In this document: positions 1-6,266 of the stretch, piece after piece
Position numbering within the stretch: position 1 is the stretch's first letter
Layout of the letters: each line of letters starts with the position of its first letter
Origin: Streptosporangiaceae bacterium
GTDB taxonomy: Bacteria; Actinomycetota; Actinomycetes; Streptosporangiales; Streptosporangiaceae
DNA length: 9,281 bases
Direction: 5' to 3'
Assembly (NCBI GenBank): GCA_030045295.1
Contig: JASIGD010000169.1
Span: 1 to 9,281, forward strand
Notes under the pieces: model-generated
Seen by the model: the letters and a program-made list of their open reading frames with translations, nothing else
Databases searched by the model: none
What the model was told of the DNA's origin: nothing
Position numbers and translations under genes: made by a program

Positions 1-2
1 CC

Positions 3-335
3 CGGGCACGCGAGTGCCTCCGCGAGAGCCTGGACCTGGCCCACGCCCTGGGCGGCCTGGCCCTGGCCGGCCGGGCCCGGCAGGAACTCGTCGCAGCCGG
101 TGGCCGGCCCCGCCGCGACGCCATCTCCGGGCCCGACGCGCTGACGCCCAGCGAACTGCGCGTCGCGCAGCTGGCCGCGGCCGGACAGACCAACCGGCAG
201 ATCGCCCAGGCCCTGTTCGTCACCCAGCGAACCGTGGAAACCCACCTGACCAGCACCTACGGCAAACTCAGCATCGGCTCCCGGTCCGAGCTGCCGGCCG
301 CGCTGGCCGGTCCCCCCCCGCCGTTCGGCCGCTAG
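3..335 (+). CDS. LuxR-family transcriptional regulator, C-terminal HTH fragment (5' end outside window)
   Basis: This frame is open from the window edge to a TAG and gives 110 residues, so the N-terminal part is cut off by the window. Residues 47-91 form a LuxR/GerE-type helix-turn-helix: LTPSELRVAQLAAAGQTN, then IAQALFVTQRTVETHL and the closing KLSI. These match the family's scaffold, recognition and dimerisation helices. The preceding stretch (LRESLDLAHALGGLALAGRA, then a short Arg/Pro linker) is what usually joins the TPR-like middle of large ATP-binding LuxR (LAL) regulators to their HTH. I therefore infer a LAL-type regulator that binds DNA as a dimer and activates a nearby or pathway-specific promoter. 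The HTH is certain; the LAL class is probable. A run of eight C at 312-319 lies near the 3' end but does not break the frame before the stop. Confidence 0.88.
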   Translation, partial: RARECLRESLDLAHALGGLALAGRARQELVAAGGRPRRDAISGPDALTPSELRVAQLAAAGQTNRQIAQALFVTQRTVETHLTSTYGKLSIGSRSELPAALAGPPPPFGR

Positions 336-456
336 CCGCATCACGCCCATCCGGCAGGCGGCCGCACAGGCCAGGCGACCGGCCCGGGACCGCACGTGGC
401 CCGCCCCGTCACGCCGCATGCGGAGCGTTCGGGCGGCCCGGCGGCCAGAGCCTGCC

Positions 457-480
457 GCCCGGCTTCGGCCATGGCCGGGC
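457..480. terminator. GC-rich hairpin between convergent gene ends (possible bidirectional terminator)
   Basis: GCCCGGC at 457-463 pairs perfectly with GCCGGGC at 474-480 across a 10-base loop. It lies between the end of the LuxR fragment and the end of the minus-strand frame at 482. There is no T tract on either side, which is common for actinobacterial hairpins but weakens the call. The rest of 336-481 shows only a 10-bp palindrome (CCGCATGCGG, 414-423) and no credible gene. Confidence 0.28.
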
Positions 481-481
481 A

Positions 482-757
482 CTATGACCGCCGCAGCAGC
501 AAGGACCCGCCACCATGCCCGTCACGGCCCTCTTCTGCGACGGCGCCGCCGCCCCGCGGTGACGTCAGCACCTGCAGAACCGCGAACATCTCCGACCAGC
601 CGCAGAACGCATGCGCGCTGCCGTCGCCATCCCACACCAGCCCGCTCACCGGCTCGCCGCCCAGATTGAGCTGGGTAAGCTGTTTGCGCTCGCGCGGGCC
701 GGACGGCTGCCGGACTCCGGTGTCATAGTGGCTCAGCTGCCCGATCGGTACGTTCAG
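482..757 (-). pseudogene. Unrecognised small protein without a standard start codon (probable gene relic)
   Basis: On the minus strand a frame is open from just inside a TAA at 866-868 to a TAG at 482-484, and no ATG, GTG or TTG occurs near its beginning. From about 757 the translation looks like a real protein: LNVPIGQLSHYDTG, a GPRERKQLTQLNLGGEPVSG segment, then LVWDGDGSAHAFCGWSEMF. After that it decays into a Gly-rich tail. Codon third positions are GC-rich, as in neighbouring genes. A good ribosome-binding motif (GGGAGGA, around 776-782) lies upstream, but no start codon follows it in this frame. The frame could begin at a rare CTG (755-757), or the start may have been lost by mutation or a one-base indel. 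I do not recognise the family and assign no function. The gene would be read in the same direction as the MarR gene. Confidence 0.38.
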
Positions 758-928
758 AGGGCTGGATGGTATATGTCCTCCCAGGAGAGGAACCTCGGAA
801 CGTAGCGCGGTCCGCTGACACCCGCAGGACGCGCAGCTGACTCTCGGCGCGTTGCGTTGCTTATCTTAGCCGCCCGGCGGCCGAACGGGATCGGGCCTTG
901 GCAGCCTTGCGAATAACGTTCGCGCAGG

Positions 929-1435
929 TCAGGTAGTTGGCGTTGGATGCGAGTGTCTAAGGCTTCTGGCGTCGGGCAGTGTGCCTTGGCCGGGTTCTGG
1001 TGCGCCAGCGCGGTACTCGCTGTCGAGGTCGCATAGGTGCCGCAATGCGGGGACGGCCGCTATCAGGGCCTCGGCCTCGGCGGGCGGGAGCTTGTCGATC
1101 AGCCTGGCGAATGCCTGCGCCCCGGCCTGGCGGAGGGAGTACTGGTAATCTGCGCCTGCGCCGGTCAGCGCCACGAGTACTGCCCTCCGGTCCCGCGGAT
1201 CGGGGCGCCGCTCGATCAGGCCTGACTTTTCCAGGGTTGTCACCAGGGCGGTCATCGTCGGCTGGGTAACCCCTTCGATAAGCGCCAGGTCGGTCATGCG
1301 CCGCGGCCCGGTCCGCTCGATGGTGGCCAGCGTTGACACTGACGTCAGGCTGATCTCCCTGGGCTGATGCCGCACGGCGGCCGCCATCAGCCGGTACAGC
1401 GCGTCGGCGGCGTCTTGCGTCCTGCCCGGGTTCAT
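929..1435 (-). CDS. MarR-family transcriptional regulator
   Basis: This 168-residue protein is a typical MarR-type winged-helix dimer. Residues 10-30 form the N-terminal dimerisation helix. The helix-turn-helix spans about 35-72, with recognition helix VTQPTMTALVTTLEKSGLI. The wing carries the family signature around DPRDRRAVLVALT (79-91), and C-terminal helices run to about 140. The last 28 residues are a Pro/Ser-rich tail beyond the usual family length. MarR proteins bind palindromes and usually release DNA when a small phenolic or similar ligand binds. This gene is divergent from the exporter at 1688, and a 30-bp palindrome starts 10 bases from its start codon, so autoregulation plus control of the exporter is the natural inference. 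No clear ribosome-binding site precedes the ATG. A TATGCT hexamer eight bases upstream suggests a leaderless transcript. The ligand is unknown. Confidence 0.94.
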   Translation of the reverse strand: MNPGRTQDAADALYRLMAAAVRHQPREISLTSVSTLATIERTGPRRMTDLALIEGVTQPTMTALVTTLEKSGLIERRPDPRDRRAVLVALTGAGADYQYSLRQAGAQAFARLIDKLPPAEAEALIAAVPALRHLCDLDSEYRAGAPEPGQGTLPDARSLRHSHPTPTT

Positions 1436-1443
1436 GCCCGTAA

Positions 1444-1449
1444 AGCATA
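1444..1449 (-). promoter_or_regulatory. Possible -10 element of marR (leaderless mRNA)
   Basis: Read on the minus strand the hexamer is TATGCT, ending eight bases before the marR ATG. That spacing would put transcription start at or next to the ATG, a common actinobacterial arrangement that also explains the missing ribosome-binding site. It overlaps one arm of the 30-bp palindrome. No good -35 sits at 17 bases, so this is tentative. Confidence 0.3.
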
Positions 1450-1475
1450 GCCTTGCCTATATAGGCAACGCTATG
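1446..1475. promoter_or_regulatory. 30-bp palindromic operator, probably for the adjacent MarR regulator
   Basis: The core TTGCCTATATAGGCAA (1453-1468) is a perfect 16-bp palindrome. Flanking arms CATAGCC and CGCTATG extend it to 30 bp with a single mismatched pair (C1452/C1469). TTGCC...GGCAA is a common MarR-family operator form. The site lies 10 bases from the marR start and overlaps its likely promoter, so autorepression is expected. It may also affect exporter transcription, although the exporter start is more than 200 bases away. Confidence 0.75.
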
Positions 1476-1607
1476 GAACATCGCCGGGACAGGCCGTTCA
1501 GGCGTCCGCCGCCCGGTGGTCTGGTGGCGGCCCGGGTGTTGCTTCCTGCGGCCGGGCCGGCACTGCTGCTGCCACTCTGGCCTCGGCCGAGGCGCGGGCA
1601 GTGATTC

Positions 1608-1627
1608 TGACGTTGACGTCAAAGTCA
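1608..1627. promoter_or_regulatory. 20-bp inverted repeat upstream of the exporter (second operator candidate)
   Basis: A perfect 10-bp core TTGACGTCAA (1613-1622) is flanked by TGAC and GTCA arms, giving a 20-bp dyad with one mismatched pair (G1612/A1623). Its sequence is unrelated to the marR-proximal palindrome, so a different protein probably binds it. The MerR protein encoded after the exporter is the obvious candidate. The TTGACG inside could double as a -35 element, but I see no convincing -10 at the right distance. Bases 1484-1607 show nothing recognisable. Confidence 0.5.
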
Positions 1628-1687
1628 TAGTCGTGGTTCGCTGGAGGCCAGGGCACCGTAGCGACGAGGGGAGATAAGGGGAGCAGC

Positions 1688-3538
1688 ATGGCGGTCGGTG
1701 ATCAGGCGCCGGTGGCGCCCTCGGGTGTGGATGGCCGGGGGGGTCATTACAAGTGGATCGCCTTGTCGAATACCACGCTGGGTATCTTGATGGTGACGAT
1801 CAACCAGTCGATCCTGCTGATCTCGCTCCCCGCGTTGTTCCGCGGCATCGACCTTAACCCCCTGGTGCCGTCTAACACCTCGTACTTCCTGTGGATCTTC
1901 CTCGGGTTCATGCTGGTGACCTCGGTGCTGGTGGTCAGCCTGGGGCGCGTCGGCGACATCTACGGGCGGGTGCGCATGTACAACCTGGGCTTCGCGGTGT
2001 TCACGTTCTTCGCGATCTTGCTGTCGGTGACCTGGCTCACCGGCCCGGCCGGGGCCTTGTGGATCATCATCATGCGGATCGGCCAGGGCGTCGGCGGGGC
2101 GTTCTTGTTCGCCAACTCGACCGCGATCTTGACCGACGCCTTCCCCGAGGACGAGCGGGGCAAGGCGCTGGGCATCAACGGCATCGCCGCGGTGAGCGGC
2201 TCGTTCCTCGGGCTTATCCTGGGCGGCGTGCTCGCCCCGGTGGAGTGGCGGCTGGTGTTCCTGGTCTCGGTCCCGTTCGGGCTGTTCGGCACGATCTGGG
2301 CCTACCTCATGCTCCGCGACAACGGGGTCCGCGTCCCGGCCAAGATCGACTGGTTCGGCAACACCTTGTTCGCGCTCGGGCTGGTCTCGCTGCTCACCGG
2401 GATCGTGTACTCCCTGCTCCCGTACGGCGGGCACCCCACCGGCTGGACCAATCCCCGGGTGCTGGCCGCCATCATCGGCGGGGTCGTGCTCCTGGTGGTG
2501 TTCGCCTGGGTGGAGACCAAGGTGGCGCAGCCGATGTTCCGGCTGAGCCTGTTCAAGGTCCGGGCGTTCACGGCCGGCAACATCGCCGGGATGCTCGGCG
2601 CGATGGGCCGGGGCGGGCTGCAGCTCATGCTGATCATCTGGCTGCAGGGCATCTGGCTGCCGTTGCACGGCAAGAGCTTCGCCGAGACCCCGCTGTGGGC
2701 AGGCATCGCCATGATCCCGCTGACCATCGGATTCCTGCTCACCGGGCCGGTGGCGGGCTGGCTGTCGGACCGCTGGGGAGCCCGGGTGCTCGCCACCGGC
2801 GGCTTGGTCATTTCCATGATCACGTTCTTGCTGTTCGACCTGTTGCCGATCAACTTCAACTACGTGGACTTCGCGGTGCTGATCTTCTTGTTCGCGGTGG
2901 GCATGGGGTTGTTCTTCGCTCCTAACCAGGCCGCGGTCATGAACAGCCTGCCGCCCGATCAGCGGGGCGCGGGCGCGGGGATGCTGAACACGTTCCAGAA
3001 CTCGGCCACCGTGCTGTCCATGGGCCTGTTCTTCACGATCGTCACGCTGGGACTGGCCGCGCGGCTGCCGTCGCACCTGTTCCGCGGGCTGGTCGCGGCG
3101 GGCGTCAACCCCAGTGCCTCGCACCTGGTGGCCAGCGAGCCGCCGATCGGCAGCCTGTTCTCGGCGTTCCTCGGCTACAACCCGATCAAGGAACTGCTAG
3201 GCCCGACCGGGGCGCTGCAGCAGCTGCCCGCGCACCAGGCCGCGTACATCACCAGCCGCTCGTTCTTCCCGAACCTGATCGCGGAGCCGTTCGCCGGCGG
3301 CATGCACCTGGCCTTCACCTTCGCCGCATTCGTGACGTTCATCGCCGCCGTCGCCTCCGCGCTGCGCGGCAAGCGCTACTTCTACACCCCGCAGCCGGCT
3401 GCGGGCGAGCCGGCTGCTGTGGCTGAGCTGGCCAAGAGCGCGGCCGCCGCCCCCGCCAGGCCCCGGCGTGGCGGTCGTCTGGCCGCATCGGCCAGCCCAG
3501 GCGGCGAGGAGCGTGACGAATCTCGTGGAGGCGGCTGA
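1688..3538 (+). CDS. MFS drug/metabolite exporter, DHA2 (14-TMS, EmrB/QacA-like) family
   Basis: This 616-residue integral membrane protein should act as a proton-driven exporter of small lipophilic compounds. The first helix (about 23-50) carries TINQSILLISLPAL, where many relatives have Asp in place of Asn39. Motif A is GRVGDIYGR (86-94). Motif B is around R130 (MRIGQGVGGAFLF), and the antiporter motif C region is GSFLGLILGGVLAP (171-184). Further helices are spread to about 455. A long loop (459-538) precedes the last helix (539-559), followed by an Ala/Arg/Gly-rich cytoplasmic tail. Length and the late loop fit the actinobacterial DHA2 branch. The ATG has a clear AAGGGGAG ribosome-binding site seven bases before it. 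The gene is divergent from marR and five bases ahead of merR, so it is probably co-transcribed with merR and controlled by one or both regulators. The substrate cannot be read from sequence. A long antisense frame across it is a codon-bias shadow. Confidence 0.95.
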   Translation: MAVGDQAPVAPSGVDGRGGHYKWIALSNTTLGILMVTINQSILLISLPALFRGIDLNPLVPSNTSYFLWIFLGFMLVTSVLVVSLGRVGDIYGRVRMYNLGFAVFTFFAILLSVTWLTGPAGALWIIIMRIGQGVGGAFLFANSTAILTDAFPEDERGKALGINGIAAVSGSFLGLILGGVLAPVEWRLVFLVSVPFGLFGTIWAYLMLRDNGVRVPAKIDWFGNTLFALGLVSLLTGIVYSLLPYGGHPTGWTNPRVLAAIIGGVVLLVVFAWVETKVAQPMFRLSLFKVRAFTAGNIAGMLGAMGRGGLQLMLIIWLQGIWLPLHGKSFAETPLWAGIAMIPLTIGFLLTGPVAGWLSDRWGARVLATGGLVISMITFLLFDLLPINFNYVDFAVLIFLFAVGMGLFFAPNQAAVMNSLPPDQRGAGAGMLNTFQNSATVLSMGLFFTIVTLGLAARLPSHLFRGLVAAGVNPSASHLVASEPPIGSLFSAFLGYNPIKELLGPTGALQQLPAHQAAYITSRSFFPNLIAEPFAGGMHLAFTFAAFVTFIAAVASALRGKRYFYTPQPAAGEPAAVAELAKSAAAAPARPRRGGRLAASASPGGEERDESRGGG

Positions 3539-3543
3539 ACCCG

Positions 3544-4059
3544 ATGAACCCGACGCCCCGGACCGCTACGGCCGAGTCGGCCGCCGCCCAGGCGGCGGCC
3601 GCCCGGCCGCCCGGCGGGCACGAGGAACTGCTCGGCATCGGCGCCGCAGCGGCCGCGGCCGGAGTGTCCGAACGGGCGCTGCGCTACTACCAGCAGCTGG
3701 GCCTGCTCGTTCCCTCCTGCACCACGCCCGGCGGGCTGCGCCGCTACTCGGCCGAGAACCTGGCCCGGGTGGCGCGCATCCGCGAGCTGCAGACCCTGCT
3801 CGGCCTCAACCTTGATGAGATCGCGATCGTGCTGCGCAACGAGGACCGCGTGGCGCAGATCCGCCGGGCCTACCAGGACGAGCGCACCAGCACCGACGAG
3901 CGCCTGCGGCTGACCCGCGAGGGGGTCGCCCTGCTGGAAAGCCTGCGCGAGACCGTCGAGGCCAAGCGGGCCGCGCTGGAGGGCTTCCTCGCCGACCTGG
4001 AGGCCCGCATCGAGCGCGCCCGGGACCTGCTGGCCGGCCCCGGCAACTCGCCACAGTAG
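3544..4059 (+). CDS. MerR-family transcriptional regulator
   Basis: The protein has 171 residues. After a 28-residue Ala-rich leader it shows a MerR N-terminal domain. The helix-turn-helix is LLGIGAAAAAAGVSERALRYY (29-49), the wing is TPGGLRRYSAENLARVARI (61-79), and the second helix pair is LQTLLGLNLDEIAIVL (82-97). A long dimerisation helix rich in Glu/Arg/Leu runs about 118-163, giving an antiparallel coiled coil. The only cysteine is C59, so no metal-binding cluster of the MerR/ZntR kind is present, and a small organic ligand is more likely. The ATG lies five bases after the exporter stop, with GGAGG 13 bases upstream, and an in-frame stop rules out a longer start. Translational coupling to the exporter is likely. 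MerR proteins bind dyads within long promoter spacers; the repeats at 1608-1627 or 4183-4198 are candidate sites. Confidence 0.93.
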   Translation: MNPTPRTATAESAAAQAAAARPPGGHEELLGIGAAAAAAGVSERALRYYQQLGLLVPSCTTPGGLRRYSAENLARVARIRELQTLLGLNLDEIAIVLRNEDRVAQIRRAYQDERTSTDERLRLTREGVALLESLRETVEAKRAALEGFLADLEARIERARDLLAGPGNSPQ

Positions 4060-4182
4060 GACGCTGGCAAGCAGCAGCCTGAGCGACGCGGATCGCCGTC
4101 GCCGGCCAGGCGGAACGGGCGACCCGCCATACTCCAGTCCCGCCAGAGGCCTCGGCCCGCACAAGAGATACGGAAGATCAAC

Positions 4183-4198
4183 TTGGCATCAGTGCCAA
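4183..4198. promoter_or_regulatory. Inverted repeat TTGGCA-N4-TGCCAA upstream of the hydrolase
   Basis: Two perfect 6-bp arms separated by four bases lie 24 bases before the hydrolase ATG, just ahead of its AGGAAGG ribosome-binding site. The site would overlap the transcript start or leader, which fits a repressor operator. It resembles but does not match the TTGCC...GGCAA dyad near marR. The rest of the 4060-4222 gap holds no gene or clear terminator. Confidence 0.42.
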
Positions 4199-4222
4199 CT
4201 CGGCAGGAAGGTGAGCGCAGCA

Positions 4223-4963
4223 ATGAGTGAGGAGCAGGTTTTGATCCGCACCCGCGACGGGGAGTGCCCGGCGCGGGTGTTCACCCCCGAACGGGGCGGG
4301 GCCTACCCGGCGGCGATCTTCTACATGGACGGGCTCGGCATCCGGCCCACCCTGTTCGACATGGGCCGGCGTCTGGCCGGCCACGGCTACGTCGTGCTGC
4401 TGCCCGACCTGTTCTACCGTGCCGGCCCCTACGAGCCGCTGCAGCCGCGCGAGGTCTTCGCCTCCGGCGACGTCATGGCGAGGATCGGTCACCTGTTCAG
4501 CTCCACCGACAACCGTCGCGCCGGCCAGGACACCGAGGCCTTCCTCGGCTATCTCGGCACCCGAGATGACGTCGCCGGCGTCAAGGTGGGCCTGACCGGC
4601 TACTGCATGGGCGGCGGGATGGCGCTCACCGCCGCCGGCACTTACCCCGGCCGGATCGCAGCTACGGCCAGCTTCCACGGCGGCAGCCTGGCCACCGACT
4701 CCGAACTGAGCCCCCACCGGCTCGCGCCCCAGATCACGGCCCGGGTCTACGTCGCCGGCGCCGACAACGACGAGTCTTACACGCCCGAAATGGCCCAGTT
4801 GCTCGACCAGGCCCTCAGCGACGCCGGAGTCGAGCACCGCTGCGAGATCTACCCCGACGCCCGCCACGGATTCACCATGGCCGACTTCCCCGTCTACGAC
4901 GAGCAAGCCGCCGAACGCCACTGGCACGAACTACTCGCCCTGTTCAACGACACCCTCGCCTAG
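4223..4963 (+). CDS. Dienelactone hydrolase family protein (alpha/beta hydrolase)
   Basis: This 246-residue cytoplasmic enzyme belongs to the DLH family, whose type member opens dienelactone (carboxymethylenebutenolide) to maleylacetate in aromatic degradation. Many relatives act on other esters or lactones. The nucleophile is C128 in GYCMGGG, the family's Cys version of the alpha/beta-hydrolase elbow. The acid is probably D183 (or D181) in VAGADNDESY, and the base is H215 in DARHGFTM. PAAIFYMDGLG (29-39) forms the early strand and oxyanion region. Length is normal. I chose ATG 4223 over an in-frame GTG at 4211 because the AGGAAGG at 4205-4211 is correctly spaced only for the ATG. The gene follows the exporter and merR on the same strand but has its own 163-base upstream gap with a dyad. 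A role in breaking down the compound that the pump exports is plausible but unproven. Confidence 0.92.
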   Translation: MSEEQVLIRTRDGECPARVFTPERGGAYPAAIFYMDGLGIRPTLFDMGRRLAGHGYVVLLPDLFYRAGPYEPLQPREVFASGDVMARIGHLFSSTDNRRAGQDTEAFLGYLGTRDDVAGVKVGLTGYCMGGGMALTAAGTYPGRIAATASFHGGSLATDSELSPHRLAPQITARVYVAGADNDESYTPEMAQLLDQALSDAGVEHRCEIYPDARHGFTMADFPVYDEQAAERHWHELLALFNDTLA

Positions 4964-5023
4964 AGGCCACCCGCGGACCCCGTAACCTCGGTCAAACGGC
5001 GGCTACCAGGAGGTCCTCTCTGC

Positions 5024-5865
5024 CTGGACCGCAGCCAGCGGCCAGTACTTCCACAGTCGCAGCACACGATGCACACGTCGGCCACCCCGCGGGACTTCAG
5101 CTCGCTCAGGACGGTCAGCCAGAACTTGGCCGATTCCCCGGTGGCAGGCCCGACCCACAGGCTCAGGACCTGCTTGGCCCCGTCGCAGTCGATGCCGATG
5201 GCCAGGCAGGCGGGCCGGCTGGCGACCACTCCGTCGCGGATCCTGGCCATCAGGGCGCCGGTCAAGGTCACCGGGTAGACGCGGTCCAGCGGCCGGGACT
5301 GCCATTCGGCGAGCTCGTCCGCCACGGCGTCGGTGACCCGGGAGATCAGGTCCGGCGAGACGTCCAAGTCATACATCTCGCGCAGGTGCGCGCGGATGTC
5401 CCGGGTGGTCATGCCCCGCGCATACAGCGCGATGATCCGGTCGTTGAACCCCTTGAGCCGGGTCTGTCCCGTGCGGATGTTCCGCGGCTCGAAGGTGCCG
5501 TTGAGGTCCCGCGGGACAGCCAGGTCAACGGCCCCGATATCGGTCAGGACGGTCTTGGCAGTGGCGCCGGTGCGGCTGTTGCCTGACCCGCGGCCGGCCG
5601 GGTCATGCTTCTCATAGCCCAGGTGACCGGTCATCTCCTCGGCCAGCGCCCGTTCCAGCACCGCCTTGGTCACCTGGGACAACAGCCCGTCCGGGCCGAG
5701 CAGCTCCACCCCCTTGGCCTGCGCCTTGCCCAGCAGCTGATCAGCCAGCTGCTCATCGACCAGCGGCCGGCGGGCCGGCCGATCACCGTCGGACGTACGG
5801 GGCACCCGCTCAGCTGGCTGCTGTGTGCCGCCGGACGCCGCCGCCCGCCAGCCTGCCGGTGCCAT
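5024..5865 (-). pseudogene. IS256/Mutator-family transposase, inactive remnant
   Basis: The frame matches IS256-type transposases from DEQLADQLLGKAQAKG through ERALAEEMTGHLGYEKHDPA, GNSRTGATAKTVLTDIGAVD and PLDRVYPV to SRGVADVCIVCCD. Three defects make it dead. First, where the family has the first catalytic Asp (xxxDAxxxKIRDG) this copy has Gly (codon 5257-5259, LTGALMARIRDG). Second, just after the second catalytic Asp (5056-5058) about 25 bases are missing compared with the family, so the following family-like WPLAAVQ (5024-5044) is in another frame. Third, nothing of the C-terminal third, including the catalytic Glu, remains. The original frame then reads junk to a stop at 4960 that overlaps the hydrolase stop. 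ATG 5865 is the likely original start, although the frame stays open upstream to 6057. Family assignment is secure; the size of the deletion is estimated from memory of family members. Confidence 0.87.
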
Positions 5866-6061
5866 GACTGGTCGGCCACGACGGTCATCGTTGACCATAC
5901 AGCCCGTCGCGGCCTGCGCATCCAGGTTCATCATGGCCAGGTGCGCCTGCGCTGTCCCAGGACCGCCACTGCTGTCGGCGCGACACCCAGGGCGACCCGT
6001 CGGCGGGTCGGCAACCACGATGAATGTCAGCCCTGGTCTCTCGGTTTGAACGGGCATGTGC
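5866..6061. other. Flank of the IS remnant, no gene recognised
   Basis: The transposase frame remains open here on the minus strand to an ATG at 6057, but its translation (PTGRPGCRADSSGGPG and similar) does not look like an IS256 N-terminus. I could not find an inverted terminal repeat matching the 4964-5055 side, as expected if that end was deleted. The outer IS boundary is therefore unplaced. Confidence 0.35.
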
Positions 6062-6090
6062 TTGATTATCCGTGGTTTTGCCGCGTAGAC
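6062..6090 (+). promoter_or_regulatory. Candidate sigma-70-type promoter toward the aerolysin-like gene
   Basis: TTGATT (6062-6067) and GTAGAC (6085-6090) are separated by 17 bases, a good actinobacterial spacing. It would give a leader of about 170 bases before the ATG at 6267. That leader contains a strong unassigned AAGGAGG (6131-6137) and the dyad at 6184-6200. Short promoter matches arise by chance, so confidence is low. Confidence 0.25.
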
Positions 6091-6183
6091 CTGGGTTGGA
6101 GGTTACGCTGCCGCCGCGTCCGGATCTAGGAAGGAGGTGGAGCAGAGCGGGTGTCGGCGGGGGAACGTTATCCGGGAAGACGG

Positions 6184-6200
6184 CTAGGGAGTTTCCCTAG
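6184..6200. promoter_or_regulatory. CTAGGGA-N3-TCCCTAG inverted repeat upstream of the aerolysin-like gene
   Basis: Two perfect 7-bp arms with a 3-base spacer are followed on the plus strand by GGATTTTGG. It may be an operator for the gene starting 66 bases later. Alternatively, with the short T run, it may be a weak terminator or attenuator in its leader. The sequence alone does not decide between these. Confidence 0.42.
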
Positions 6201-6266
6201 GGATTTTGGTCTCGGTCGCGCCGATAGTGGATTGGTCAGCAACGACAACAGGAAGGCATTCTCGCT

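Noticed and set aside
14..487. A 157-codon plus-strand frame over the LuxR fragment
   Set aside because: Pro/Arg-rich shadow. The frame at 3-335 carries the LuxR helix-turn-helix.
909..923. GCGAA-N5-TTCGC hairpin just past the marR stop
   Set aside because: Only a 5-bp stem and no T run; too weak to call a terminator.
957..1628. A 223-codon minus-strand frame overlapping marR
   Set aside because: Arg/Pro-rich shadow translation. The marR frame with its winged-helix signature explains the same DNA.
1891..2925. A 344-codon plus-strand frame inside the exporter gene
   Set aside because: Another-frame shadow rich in Arg, Gly, His and Pro with no domain pattern.
1625..3124. A 499-codon minus-strand open frame antisense to the exporter
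   Set aside because: Its product is almost only Arg, Gln, Glu, His, Asp, Gly and Pro, typical of the antisense shadow of a GC-rich membrane-protein gene. The sense strand has clear MFS motifs and helices.
4178..4927. A 249-codon minus-strand frame antisense to the hydrolase
   Set aside because: No recognisable domain, while the sense frame has the full Cys-Asp-His triad of the dienelactone hydrolase family.
4964..6130. Search for terminal inverted repeats bounding the IS256 remnant
   Set aside because: Only short matches such as GTAACC near 4982 and GGTTAC near 6102 were found; too short to define element ends.
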